The notes beneath the pieces were generated by a model. It made no database searches. It saw nothing but the letters and a program-made list of their open reading frames with translations, and had not been told where the DNA came from. Source: Flammeovirgaceae bacterium UBA976 (GTDB lineage Bacteria > Bacteroidota > Bacteroidia > Cytophagales > Cyclobacteriaceae). From it: DNA of 64,000 bases. The translations under genes were made by a program, and so were the position numbers. The stretch covers positions 62,001 through 126,000 of the forward strand of contig DBBU01000044.1 in NCBI GenBank assembly GCA_002292365.1, written 5' to 3'. Of this stretch, positions 9,032-16,549 are shown in pieces. How positions within the stretch are numbered: the stretch's first letter is position 1; the number at the start of each line of letters is the position of its first letter.

Positions 9032-9844
9032 ATGTCAAATTTTAAAATCTTATATGTTGCTAGCGAAATTAATCCTTTTCTTAAGACATCTGAGGTAGCC
9101 GATTTCGTCCGGAGCTTGCCACAAGCAATGCTAGAAAAAGGAATGGAAATTAGAATTCTCGTACCTAGGTTTGGTTTGATAAATGAAAGAAAAAACAGAC
9201 TGCATGAAGTGGTTCGATTATCGGGAATAAATATTTCTGTCGGAGATGAAGAAAAACCTTTAGTGATTAAAGTCGCTTCAATCCCTAATGCCAAATTGCA
9301 AGTATATTTCATAGACAATGAAGACTATTTTCATAGAAAGGCTGTTTTTTATGATAAGCAAGATAACTTTTATAAGGATAATGATGAACGCGCGATTTTT
9401 TTCTGTAAAGGCGTTTTAGAAACTGTTAAAAAGCTGGGATGGGCACCTGACGTAATCCATTGTAATGATTGGATGACAAGCTTAATTCCTCTTTATGTTA
9501 AAATAACTTACAAAAACGATCCAATTTTCCAAAATGCAAAGACAGTATTTACTGTTCATGATACCAAATTTAACTATGTATTTGGAGATGACTTACTCGA
9601 AAAAGTCAAAATGATTGATATCGAAGACAGCATGTTAGATCTCCTAAAAACTGCAGATTATGAGGGTTTTATTAAGATAGGGATGCAATATGCCGATGCC
9701 ATAAGTAATGCTGATGGAGAAACGTCAGCTAGTTTTAAAACTTTGATAAAAACCCTCTCAAAGGGAAATGATATTAATGATATCAAGCAAGATGAAAATT
9801 TCGAGGAATCTTATTATAAACTTTACAATGAGCTTATTGGATAA
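9032..9844 (+). CDS. Glycogen/starch synthase-like protein, N-terminal GT5 domain only
   Basis: A 270-residue protein covering only the N-terminal Rossmann-like half of GT5 glycogen synthase. It has SEINPFLKTSEVADFVRSLP in place of the canonical KxGGL loop, IHCNDWMTSLIPLY (the HxxDW motif form), and FTVHDTKFNYVFG. The C-terminal domain carrying much of the ADP-glucose-binding site is absent (full GlgA is near 480 residues), and the gene ends normally, overlapping the next start. Short forms of this kind followed by DUF4270 and glmS recur in Bacteroidota, so this is a clade-specific form rather than a recent truncation. Whether it is catalytic is doubtful. Confidence 0.82.
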   Translation: MSNFKILYVASEINPFLKTSEVADFVRSLPQAMLEKGMEIRILVPRFGLINERKNRLHEVVRLSGINISVGDEEKPLVIKVASIPNAKLQVYFIDNEDYFHRKAVFYDKQDNFYKDNDERAIFFCKGVLETVKKLGWAPDVIHCNDWMTSLIPLYVKITYKNDPIFQNAKTVFTVHDTKFNYVFGDDLLEKVKMIDIEDSMLDLLKTADYEGFIKIGMQYADAISNADGETSASFKTLIKTLSKGNDINDIKQDENFEESYYKLYNELIG

Positions 9845-11144
9845 GGGGAGTTTTTTAATCGTAGGGTTGCTCTTATTTATTACTTCTTCCTGCGAACAAG
9901 ATGAAAGCATCATTAATGTTAATATGGAAGGGGTTACGAATACGAGCTATATTGAATTCAACCTACCTACGAGTGAAATATTTATTGATAGTTTAAGAAC
10001 AGACGATTCTGATTTTATTTTGGTTGGTGATTATGAAGACCCGGTTTTGGGGACACTGGCTGCTGAGGCGTACTTTGAGTTAAAATATGATTCAGGTGCG
10101 GTCATAGCGGACACCTTGTTACTAGATTCAGTGATTTTTATGCTTAAAATTGAGGATCAGCTCATGAACGATGCTTCAGCAATCTTTAATATGGATATAT
10201 ACACAATGAATGACTCACTCTTTTCCGAAGCAATTTATTTAGCAACTAAGAAATTGTCTGTAGATAAGAAGGTTCAAGGTGTAACAGAAAACATCTATCA
10301 AACGGATTCTATTTTGACTTTTTCGGGGTCCGAATTTGGTGGTTATTTTTACGGCGATATTAAAAGATTAGAAGCAGTAGATTTATATAATTACAGCAAC
10401 GATTTTTCTTTTGTTCCAGCTTCCGAAAATGAAGCCTTAGTATCATTTGATTTTGCCTCAGATAAAAGTAAGGTTTTGGTCTATTTGAGGGATCCTAATG
10501 ACTCTTTATTTATCACTCAGTTTAAGTTTAGTAATCTTCATTTCACCCAGCTGAATAGAGATAAATCCAAAACAGATTTAGCAGGAATTTCAAATCTAGA
10601 TAGCTTACAATTTGCTTATGATTTCACAGTTATTAATCCTTTGCAAGGCTTATTTACGGTGTTGGATTTTTCGGAGGTTATGGATTTTTTGGATCAATCA
10701 GAGAATTTTATTATTAATAGTGCGGAGTTAGAAGTTGGTTTGACTTCAGCTTCCATAGATCCTATAAAAAGGGTAAACTTTTATACATTCAATGAGGTGG
10801 GAGGTATAAATGGGAATGCATTTGCTTCTCTTGACCGACTGAGCCAAGGCAGTTTAAATTATGTTGAGATCTTCAATCAAGCGGCCAATGATTTTTTACT
10901 CAGTGAAGAGAGCTTTATTTCCGGGACAGGTGTTTTTTCACCAGTTGTTTCTGAAATATCTGAATTAACCTATAATTCCATGATTACTCTGTCTCTAGAA
11001 GATCAATACCTTCGAAAGACATTTTTAGAAGATAATTTTTTTGAAAAATTGGTCATGATTGCAGAGGATAGATTAACGCTCAACCAATCATTTGTCGAAA
11101 GGGGATCAGTCACCGTTAAAATTTATTACACCAAAGTCAATTGA
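9828..11144 (+). CDS. DUF4270-family lipoprotein
   Basis: A protein of 438 residues read from ATG at 9828, which gives a clear lipoprotein signal (hydrophobic residues 9-18, lipobox ITSSC, Cys22). An earlier in-frame ATG at 9768 would bury the signal peptide and is unlikely. The first 17 bases overlap the glgA-like gene. The body is beta-rich, with repeated short aromatic/aspartate segments such as DSDFILVGDYEDPVLGTLAA, as in DUF4270. The family is Bacteroidota-specific, surface-exposed and of unknown function. Its fixed position before glmS suggests a transcript coupled to amino-sugar supply. Confidence 0.85.
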   Translation: MSLLDKGSFLIVGLLLFITSSCEQDESIINVNMEGVTNTSYIEFNLPTSEIFIDSLRTDDSDFILVGDYEDPVLGTLAAEAYFELKYDSGAVIADTLLLDSVIFMLKIEDQLMNDASAIFNMDIYTMNDSLFSEAIYLATKKLSVDKKVQGVTENIYQTDSILTFSGSEFGGYFYGDIKRLEAVDLYNYSNDFSFVPASENEALVSFDFASDKSKVLVYLRDPNDSLFITQFKFSNLHFTQLNRDKSKTDLAGISNLDSLQFAYDFTVINPLQGLFTVLDFSEVMDFLDQSENFIINSAELEVGLTSASIDPIKRVNFYTFNEVGGINGNAFASLDRLSQGSLNYVEIFNQAANDFLLSEESFISGTGVFSPVVSEISELTYNSMITLSLEDQYLRKTFLEDNFFEKLVMIAEDRLTLNQSFVERGSVTVKIYYTKVN

Positions 11145-11150
11145 TTTAAT

Positions 11151-12986
11151 ATGTGTGGAATTGTAGCTTATATTGGAACTAAAAATGCCTTGAAAGTGCT
11201 TATCAAAGGGTTAAGAAGGCTGGAATATAGAGGTTATGACAGCTCAGGCATTGCCCTGATCGAAGAGGGATTAAGGGTTTTTAAAAAACAAGGCAAAGTC
11301 AAAGACTTAGTAAGGGAGATCGGTGATATCAAATTACGAGGGACCATCGGGATAGGGCATACGCGCTGGGCCACACATGGAATACCCAATGATGTCAATT
11401 CACATCCACATGTTTCAAAAAACAGTAAAATATCCATCGTTCATAATGGTATCATTGAAAATTATCAAGCCATTAAAACTGATCTAGAACTACGAGGCTA
11501 TACTTTTAAAAGTGATACCGACACGGAGGTGGTGGTATGCTTGATTGAGGATATCCAAAAAAACAGCCAGCTCCAGATTGGAGATGCGGTGAGAGTAGCT
11601 TTATCCAAAATTGAGGGCGCCTATGCACTCGTAGTTTTATCAGAGGACCAACCAGATAGATTGATTGCTGCAAGAAAGGGAAGCCCTATGGTTTTGGGTA
11701 TAGGTGAAGGGGAGTATTTTATAGCTTCAGATGCTTCACCTATCATAGAATACACAGATAAGGTTATTTATTTGAATGACGAAGAAATTACTGTGATAAC
11801 CCGCGAAGGCTATGAAATTAGAAATTTACAAGATGTTCCCCAGTTGCCTTACATTCAACAGTTAGATTTGGAACTTGAGGCTATTGAGAAAGCAGGATAT
11901 GATCATTTCATGCTTAAAGAGATTTTTGAGCAACCCCAATCAATAGCAGATGCCATGCGTGGTAGACTCGCCATTGATGCCCATAAATTAGTATTGGGAG
12001 GGATTCAAAAACATGCAGAGCAACTGGTTGAAGCTAAAAAGATAGTTATCATTGCTTGTGGTACCTCTTGGCATGCTGGTTTGGTTGCCGAATACCTTTT
12101 TGAGGATTTATGTAGGATTCCAGTTGAGGTGGAGTATGCCTCTGAATTTAGATATCGAAATCCTGTTATTGAGAAAGGAGACATGATTATAGCCATATCT
12201 CAATCAGGGGAGACGGCAGATACCTTAGCGGCGATTGAACTTGCTAAATCTAAGGGGACCATTATTTTAGGAGTCGTTAATTCAGTAGGGTCTTCTATCT
12301 CCAGGATCACCCACGAAGGTGCCTACTTGCACACAGGTCCAGAGATTGGCGTTGCCTCAACCAAAGCCTTCACAGGTCAACTAACCGTGCTTATCATGAT
12401 TGCCTTGAGAGTAGCCATACGTAAGCAAACGATTTCTTTACCTGCTTATCAGGATCTTTTAAAAGCGTTGCATCAAATTCCCAATAAGATCAAGCGGGTC
12501 CTTGAGAAAAATGATCAGATAAAAGAAATTTCAGCATCTATTAAAGAGGTTCCTAATGCTTTGTATTTGGGTCGGGGATATAATTTTCCAGTCGCCTTAG
12601 AAGGGGCCTTGAAATTAAAAGAAATTTCTTATATTCATGCCGAAGGTTATCCAGCAGCTGAAATGAAGCATGGGCCTATTGCCTTGGTTGATGAAAACAT
12701 GCCGGTCATTATAATTGCTACGCGAGATAATTCTTATGATAAAATTGTATCCAACATACAGGAAATCAAGGCAAGAAAAGGGATTGTGATTGCTGTGGTT
12801 ACTGAAGGAGATCTTTTAATTTCTAAGATGGCAGATTTTATCATTGAGGTACCTGATACGCCAGAATGTTTGATGCCCTTGTTATCTGTGATCCCTCTGC
12901 AGTTGCTGTCTTATCACATCGCACTGCTTAGAGGTTGCAATGTTGATCAGCCAAGAAACTTAGCTAAGTCGGTTACTGTGGAATGA
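11151..12986 (+). CDS. glmS: Glutamine--fructose-6-phosphate aminotransferase (isomerizing)
   Basis: GlmS makes glucosamine-6-phosphate from fructose-6-phosphate and glutamine, the first step to UDP-GlcNAc for peptidoglycan and lipopolysaccharide. The 611-residue length is typical. The N-terminal MCGIVAYIG gives the nucleophile Cys1 after methionine removal, followed by the RRLEYRGYDSSGIA and HTRWATHG glutaminase motifs. Two SIS domains follow (ACGTSWHAG, ISQSGETADTL), then EGYPAAEMKHGPIAL and the C-terminal PRNLAKSVTVE. It begins 6 bases after the DUF4270 gene. No glmS ribozyme is recognisable upstream; none would be expected in this phylum. Confidence 0.97.
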   Translation: MCGIVAYIGTKNALKVLIKGLRRLEYRGYDSSGIALIEEGLRVFKKQGKVKDLVREIGDIKLRGTIGIGHTRWATHGIPNDVNSHPHVSKNSKISIVHNGIIENYQAIKTDLELRGYTFKSDTDTEVVVCLIEDIQKNSQLQIGDAVRVALSKIEGAYALVVLSEDQPDRLIAARKGSPMVLGIGEGEYFIASDASPIIEYTDKVIYLNDEEITVITREGYEIRNLQDVPQLPYIQQLDLELEAIEKAGYDHFMLKEIFEQPQSIADAMRGRLAIDAHKLVLGGIQKHAEQLVEAKKIVIIACGTSWHAGLVAEYLFEDLCRIPVEVEYASEFRYRNPVIEKGDMIIAISQSGETADTLAAIELAKSKGTIILGVVNSVGSSISRITHEGAYLHTGPEIGVASTKAFTGQLTVLIMIALRVAIRKQTISLPAYQDLLKALHQIPNKIKRVLEKNDQIKEISASIKEVPNALYLGRGYNFPVALEGALKLKEISYIHAEGYPAAEMKHGPIALVDENMPVIIIATRDNSYDKIVSNIQEIKARKGIVIAVVTEGDLLISKMADFIIEVPDTPECLMPLLSVIPLQLLSYHIALLRGCNVDQPRNLAKSVTVE

Positions 12987-12987
12987 G

Positions 12988-13299
12988 TATGATAGGGGGT
13001 ATTTAATCACCCATCTATTAGTTGAAGTAGAAGTAATTTCTCCAAAATTTTGGGTATTACCACTCACCTCATCACAAATAGAAAAATACAACTACATAAA
13101 GAAAAAAAGAGATGAGGGATATTACTATTATCAGATTAGTGATATGATGAATGAATCAAACTTCAAACCTCAAAGAACCGACATATTCACCCCACAGCAA
13201 GTATGGGGATTGGAATTTAAAATGGAAAAACGACTAAAAAGATTAGATAAAATAAAGAACCCTAAAATTCTAAAAATTAGTATTTTAGAGAAGAAATAA
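12988..13299 (+). pseudogene. Recombinase-type helix-turn-helix protein fragment A
   Basis: An open frame of about 103 codons with no ATG, GTG or TTG start before the conserved part; it begins right after glmS and ends at TAA 13297. The segment IEKYNYIKKKRDEGYYYYQI then SDMMNESNFKPQRTDIFTPQ followed by QVWGLEFKMEKRLKRL has the shape of the helix-turn-helix module at the C-terminal side of serine-recombinase-like proteins (tyrosine-rich helix, I-x-D/E-x-L/M-N turn, then F-T-x-x-x-V-x-x recognition helix). It looks 5'-truncated by insertion next to glmS. A live short gene starting at ATG 13144 cannot be excluded. Confidence 0.5.
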
Positions 13300-13322
13300 A
13301 TTTTGTAATTTAAAATAATAGT

Positions 13323-13472
13323 TTGGAGGTATTTGGAATTATTGGAATGTCGTTAGGAACGACGGGGTTTGTGTTTGGAATAATCTGTTTAAACCAAATG
13401 GGGAAACTCATAAAAACTCTAAAAGAAAAGAAAATTCTTGAAGAGGATTACAAAAATGTCGATACGTTTTAA
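13323..13472 (+). CDS. Small membrane protein, 49 residues
   Basis: A short open frame from TTG 13323 to TAA 13470 (an internal ATG at 13347 is the alternative start). Its first half is a single glycine-rich hydrophobic segment (VFGIIGMSLGTTGFVFGIIC), followed by a charged tail with LKEKKILEEDYKNVDTF. The pattern, one transmembrane helix then a lysine/glutamate-rich helix, is common in small accessory membrane proteins. It sits between the two broken helix-turn-helix genes. Function unknown; it may be a relic. Confidence 0.4.
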   Translation: MEVFGIIGMSLGTTGFVFGIICLNQMGKLIKTLKEKKILEEDYKNVDTF

Positions 13473-13492
13473 ATTAAAACTGATTTATTTGA

Positions 13493-13920
13493 ATATCAAC
13501 CCACAGATTTGTCTTTAGTGACTACAGTGGAGTAGCAGAAACAAACGGTTATCCTTACCCCTTAAACCTCATTGTAAGATTCTCATTTTCAGTTATTACC
13601 ACTAATCTTTGGGAATCAAATTATAGTGATTATCAAAAGTATTTATTCAATCGAATTTGTGGATATAAATAGAATAAATTAACCCCTATCGGTTACAGAA
13701 AGATTTCTAAATCTTCAATGATGAGGGATTAAAAACCCCTTTAAATACAGAATTTACCAACTCAAAAGTATATTCTATGTACAAAAAAGGTAAGATTAGA
13801 GAGGAAAGAATCAATAGAAAGGACATAGTTGAGGTAGGTCAAGTTTATATAGAACCAATAAAGTTTCCCATTAATGGGAAACTTACCTCAACATTAAACC
13901 TACTCCATTATTTACCATAA
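13493..13920 (+). pseudogene. Recombinase-type helix-turn-helix protein fragment B, frameshifted
   Basis: A broken gene readable in two frames. The first frame runs from about 13493, through DYSGVAETNGYPYPLNLIV, across an in-frame TAG near 13668 and into PIGYRKISK. A frameshift close to 13715 then leads to IFNDEGLKTPLNTEF, TNSKVYSMYKKGKIREERI and a TAA at 13918. The reconstructed YRKISKIFNDEGLKTPLN plus TNSKVYS is the same module type as fragment A (helix, then G-x-K-T-P-x-N, then a V-Y-S-x-x-K-K recognition helix). No start codon is seen. It is a decayed relative of fragment A, not a tandem copy. Confidence 0.55.
13861..13884. repeat. Perfect 24-base palindrome
   Basis: The half-site AAGTTTCCCATT is followed immediately by its exact reverse complement. 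Bases 13828-13835 (GTTGAGGT) and 13885-13892 (ACCTCAAC) can pair outside it, giving a larger stem-loop of about 65 bases. It lies within the pseudogene frame of fragment B, so it is either a coincidence of coding sequence, a protein-binding site, or the 5' edge of the structured segment downstream. Confidence 0.7.
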
Positions 13921-14009
13921 AATCCAACACCATTTAACACCCTTTCTGTCAAATAAAAAAACCTCTGAAATCTTAGTGTTATTAATTGTAGAATCATATT
14001 TATATATGA

Positions 14010-14400
14010 ACGAAAGTGGTAAGAAGTTACCACGGACTCAGGTGTCCAACAATGGGTAAAACACCTATCACCCAGTATCGAAGAGGTTCAAATCCTTAAA
14101 CGATATTTCGTAATGTTAATGGGTCAGACGTCGGTTAGTAATCTATAGGATTGAAATAATATCTAAACATAATGGATGAGGTTCACCGATAGGGTCGAAA
14201 GATTTGTAGTATAAATCAGATATGGGTGACAACGAACTGGTCTGAGGAAATCTACATTATTAATTGAGACTTAAAGTTCTCTGAGGGAGTAAAAATCCTT
14301 TAAGGGGATTGGTGTATTAGGTTATCAACCGATACAATATTTCAGTTAACAAGTAAACTGAAACGATGAGATGATTCTGAGAATCAGAAACACTCATCAA
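14010..14400 (+). ncRNA. Candidate structured RNA, unknown family
   Basis: A non-coding segment of about 390 bases with closely packed helices. They include GTGGTAA/TTACCAC (14016-14033, 4-base loop); AGGTGT/ACACCT (14040-14045 with 14061-14066), whose loop has TGGGT (14053-14057) able to pair with ACCCA (14070-14074), an H-type pseudoknot; GTATCG/CGATAT (14075-14080 with 14101-14106) enclosing a GG-TTCAAAT-CC T-loop hairpin; long-range TCAGAC/GTCTGA (14124-14129 with 14240-14245); GATTT/AAATC (14201-14217); a 7-pair hairpin 14294-14310; TTCAGTT/AACTGAA (14341-14362); and GATGAG/CTCATC (14365-14370 with 14393-14398) enclosing TGATTCT/AGAATCA. It ends about 20 bases before a ribosome-binding site. 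The strand is inferred from the downstream genes. I recognise no known riboswitch, intron or ribozyme core. Confidence 0.45.
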
Positions 14401-14419
14401 AGGTTAATTATTAAATAAT

Positions 14420-14425
14420 AAGGAG
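14420..14425 (+). promoter_or_regulatory. Strong Shine-Dalgarno sequence
   Basis: AAGGAG lies 8 bases before ATG 14434. Bacteroidota genes rarely use strong Shine-Dalgarno sites, so this near-consensus site decides the start of the 11-codon ORF and hints at foreign origin. Confidence 0.6.
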
Positions 14426-14433
14426 ATACAATT

Positions 14434-14469
14434 ATGAAGAAAGATTCAGGTCAACTACATGGTGAGTAA
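14434..14469 (+). CDS. 11-codon ORF (possible leader peptide)
   Basis: ATG to TAA encoding MKKDSGQLHGE, preceded by AAGGAG at ideal spacing. Its stop codon is directly followed by the ATG of the next ORF (TAAATG), an arrangement that supports termination-reinitiation coupling. It follows the candidate structured RNA by about 30 bases. It could be a regulatory leader peptide or the true translation entry point of the small operon. Peptide function is unknown. Confidence 0.45.
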   Translation: MKKDSGQLHGE

Positions 14470-14694
14470 ATGAGTAGTTTATATCAATTTACAAAGGAAA
14501 TAGGTTATCATTTACCACCTGACAAAATATTTGATACTACTACATCCTTAATTGATGTATTTGTGAGTTATGAAAGGTATAGAGAATCCATTATTTCAAA
14601 AACATCAAACTATTTAGAGGATAAGATTGGAGAATTACCAATTGAGAAACAAAAAAGATTAAAAGAAATATTTAAGAATGGAGTTAAAAAATGA
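14470..14694 (+). CDS. Hypothetical 74-residue helical protein
   Basis: Begins at ATG directly after the leader ORF stop and ends in an ATGA overlap with the next gene, so it is the middle of a translationally coupled trio. The protein is mostly helical and charged: an N-terminal YQFTKEIGYHLPPDKIFD segment, a central SYERYRESIISK, and a C-terminal ELPIEKQKRLKEIFKNG. No signal peptide or transmembrane helix is present. I do not recognise the family. Placement next to an excisionase-like gene suggests a role in a mobile element. Confidence 0.55.
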   Translation: MSSLYQFTKEIGYHLPPDKIFDTTTSLIDVFVSYERYRESIISKTSNYLEDKIGELPIEKQKRLKEIFKNGVKK

Positions 14695-14879
14695 ACGATA
14701 GATTGCTAACTAAATATGAGGTTATGGAAACCTTAAAAATCATCAGGAAACACTTTGAGAAATTGGTAAAAGAGAAAGAACTATCAATGATTCAAATAAC
14801 CCCATATAAGAGATATGTAAGAAGTTCTCACCTAAATCGATACATTGATAACATACCATCAATAAACCTCAGAAGATAA
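14691..14879 (+). CDS. Excisionase/MerR-type helix-turn-helix protein, 62 residues
   Basis: A 62-residue protein matching the layout of short helix-turn-helix 17 (excisionase) proteins: LLTKYEVMETLKI at residues 4-16 (first helix and turn), a recognition helix RKHFEKLVKEKEL, a wing with QITPYKRYVRSSH, then LNRYIDNI. Such proteins bind DNA to direct integrase-mediated excision or regulate element genes. It overlaps the preceding gene by ATGA. No integrase gene lies in the window, so it may act on one elsewhere or be a relic. Confidence 0.6.
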   Translation: MNDRLLTKYEVMETLKIIRKHFEKLVKEKELSMIQITPYKRYVRSSHLNRYIDNIPSINLRR

Positions 14880-14962
14880 CCCAAGAATCAGAAACAGATG
14901 AATTTAAATGGGAGAATATTTGGGGGAAGTGATGATAAATTAAATCACTATCCAATCACTTC

Positions 14963-15055
14963 TAACGTTTTTATTAATCTAAACTAAACGATTTTAAATT
15001 TTGTAAATTTGAAATCCATAGGAAGAATAAACATAATATGTTTATCCCCTCGTTA
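14963..15055 (+). repeat. attC-like hairpin site, left of the S41 peptidase gene
   Basis: Outer TAACG (14963-14967) and CGTTA (15051-15055) bracket a 93-base element whose 3' half contains ATAAACAT (15027-15034) and ATGTTTAT (15038-15045) with a 3-base loop. The 3' end reads GTTTATCCCCTCGTTA, closely like the right-hand site (GTTTATCCATGACGTTA). The peptidase ATG follows 10 bases after it. Length and layout fit integron attC sites, but the middle is not symmetrical. Confidence 0.45.
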
Positions 15056-15064
15056 CAACATTAA

Positions 15065-16495
15065 ATGAAATCGAAAATCAAAATATTATTTCTAACCATC
15101 CTATTGCCATTGATAGCTCTCGGTCAAAAACGACTCACCAATGAGCAGGTTTTGGAGGATTACAAGATTCTAAAAAATGTTTTAACAAAAGGACACCCCA
15201 ATTTATATGGATACACCTCTAAATCTGAATGGGACAGCCTGTTCACGGACTTTGAAGAGAATAAAATAACGACAATTGGCGACAACAATGATTTATATAA
15301 ATCTATTACCGAATTGACAGATTACGTTGGAGACGGGCACTTAATTGTTATGAGACCGCAGCTTGATTCTGTGCCTAACCTTTTTCCACTATGGTTAAAA
15401 ATAATCAATAAAAAGCTATATACCGATACTGATGATTTTGACATTCCAGTAGGTTCTGAAATAATTTCAATAGATGGAGTGAACGCAATGGAACTTAGAG
15501 ACAGGTTAATGAAATATGCTCCTTCAGATGGATTCAACGAAACTAAAAAAGACCGTCAAATAGAAATGAAATTTGGTATTCTGCACTTCTATGAGTTTGG
15601 GGCTAAACCTGCCTATCAAGTCGAATACAAAACTTCCAGTAATGAAGTTATTACAAATACTATTGAGAGCCAAACCTTTGAAAGTATAGGCAAGCGATTT
15701 ACGAAACGAAACTCATTTTTAGCACTAAAGACATTGAGTGAAAAAGGTCCTCACCTATATTTTATAGACTCACTTAAAACAGCAGTTTTAATCCTAAATA
15801 CCTTCAATTTGGATGTAGAGATGTTTAAACTAGCTTTAGTAGATATTTTTAAAAATATCAAAAGAAAGAAAGTAAAAAATCTTATCATTGATATTAGGCA
15901 GAATGAGGGAGGGTACCCTTTAAATACTATTAAGGCATTCTCTTATATAGCTAATGAACCTTTTAAACAACAGGTATCATCATACGTCACTACTGATATC
16001 CTTCCAGAAGAACAATACAGTCAAAATTTGGTCAATGGGTATACTTACGAGACTTTTTTTAAAAAATATTACCAAAATACCGAGAAGACAGAAAATGGAT
16101 GGAAATCAACAACGGACGAAAATGAGCCCCTTATGATTCCAAACAAAAAAAGGTTTGAAGGAAAAGTATATGTTCTTATTGGAGGAAAAACGTTTTCAGC
16201 TGGTTCGAGCTTTGCACTATTTTGTAAGAATCAAGGAATTACATTAGTTGGAGAAGAAATAGGTGGGAGTTACTATACGCAAACAGGAGGTTATCCGATA
16301 ATTTATACTTTACCAAATTCAAAAATTAAAGTACTAATTTCATTTGTCAAAATTAGTCGTTACACAAAAGATGAAACTGTAAAAAAAGGGAGTGGAATAA
16401 TGCCTGATATCGAAATCCCGCTGACAGTAAAGGACTTAATTAACAAGAAAGACAGTCAATTGGATTATGTGATAAAACAAATAAACAAGGAATAA
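15065..16495 (+). CDS. S41-family peptidase, exported
   Basis: A 476-residue protein with a signal peptide (residues 1-20, ending IALGQ). The N-terminal helical domain has LTNEQVLEDYKILKNVL and TDYVGDGHLIVMRP, followed by a PDZ-like IISIDGVNAMELRDRL. The tail-specific protease core is at the C-terminus: LIIDIRQNEGGYPLNTIKAF, then GGKTFSAGSSFALFCKNQG with the likely nucleophilic serine, and EEIGGSYY. It is predicted to cleave peptides in the periplasm or extracellularly. The coding region starts 10 bases after one attC-like site and its stop overlaps the next one, the tight packing expected of an integron cassette. Substrate unknown. Confidence 0.85.
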   Translation: MKSKIKILFLTILLPLIALGQKRLTNEQVLEDYKILKNVLTKGHPNLYGYTSKSEWDSLFTDFEENKITTIGDNNDLYKSITELTDYVGDGHLIVMRPQLDSVPNLFPLWLKIINKKLYTDTDDFDIPVGSEIISIDGVNAMELRDRLMKYAPSDGFNETKKDRQIEMKFGILHFYEFGAKPAYQVEYKTSSNEVITNTIESQTFESIGKRFTKRNSFLALKTLSEKGPHLYFIDSLKTAVLILNTFNLDVEMFKLALVDIFKNIKRKKVKNLIIDIRQNEGGYPLNTIKAFSYIANEPFKQQVSSYVTTDILPEEQYSQNLVNGYTYETFFKKYYQNTEKTENGWKSTTDENEPLMIPNKKRFEGKVYVLIGGKTFSAGSSFALFCKNQGITLVGEEIGGSYYTQTGGYPIIYTLPNSKIKVLISFVKISRYTKDETVKKGSGIMPDIEIPLTVKDLINKKDSQLDYVIKQINKE

Positions 16496-16549
16496 CGTGT
16501 GGTAACAAAACCTAAACTGCATCAAAACGCAGTTTATCCATGACGTTAG
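16493..16549 (+). repeat. attC-like hairpin site, right of the S41 peptidase gene
   Basis: A 57-base element: outer TAACGT (16493-16498) pairs with ACGTTA (16543-16548), and inner TAAACTGC (16513-16520) pairs with GCAGTTTA (16529-16536). The unpaired sides differ in length, giving an asymmetric imperfect hairpin typical of attC. The first bases form the peptidase stop codon. It shares its 3' sequence (GTTTATCC, 3-4 bases, CGTTA) with the left site in the same orientation. Confidence 0.5.

Noticed and set aside
14075..14106. tRNA or tmRNA end
   Set aside because: Only the T arm is canonical; there is no D arm, anticodon arm or 7-pair acceptor stem with CCA-side spacing.
14010..14400. Group I or group II intron
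   Set aside because: TCAGACGTCGG faintly recalls a group I P7/P3 strand, but no P3 partner upstream, no matching S element and no domain V of group II are found. No split gene flanks it.
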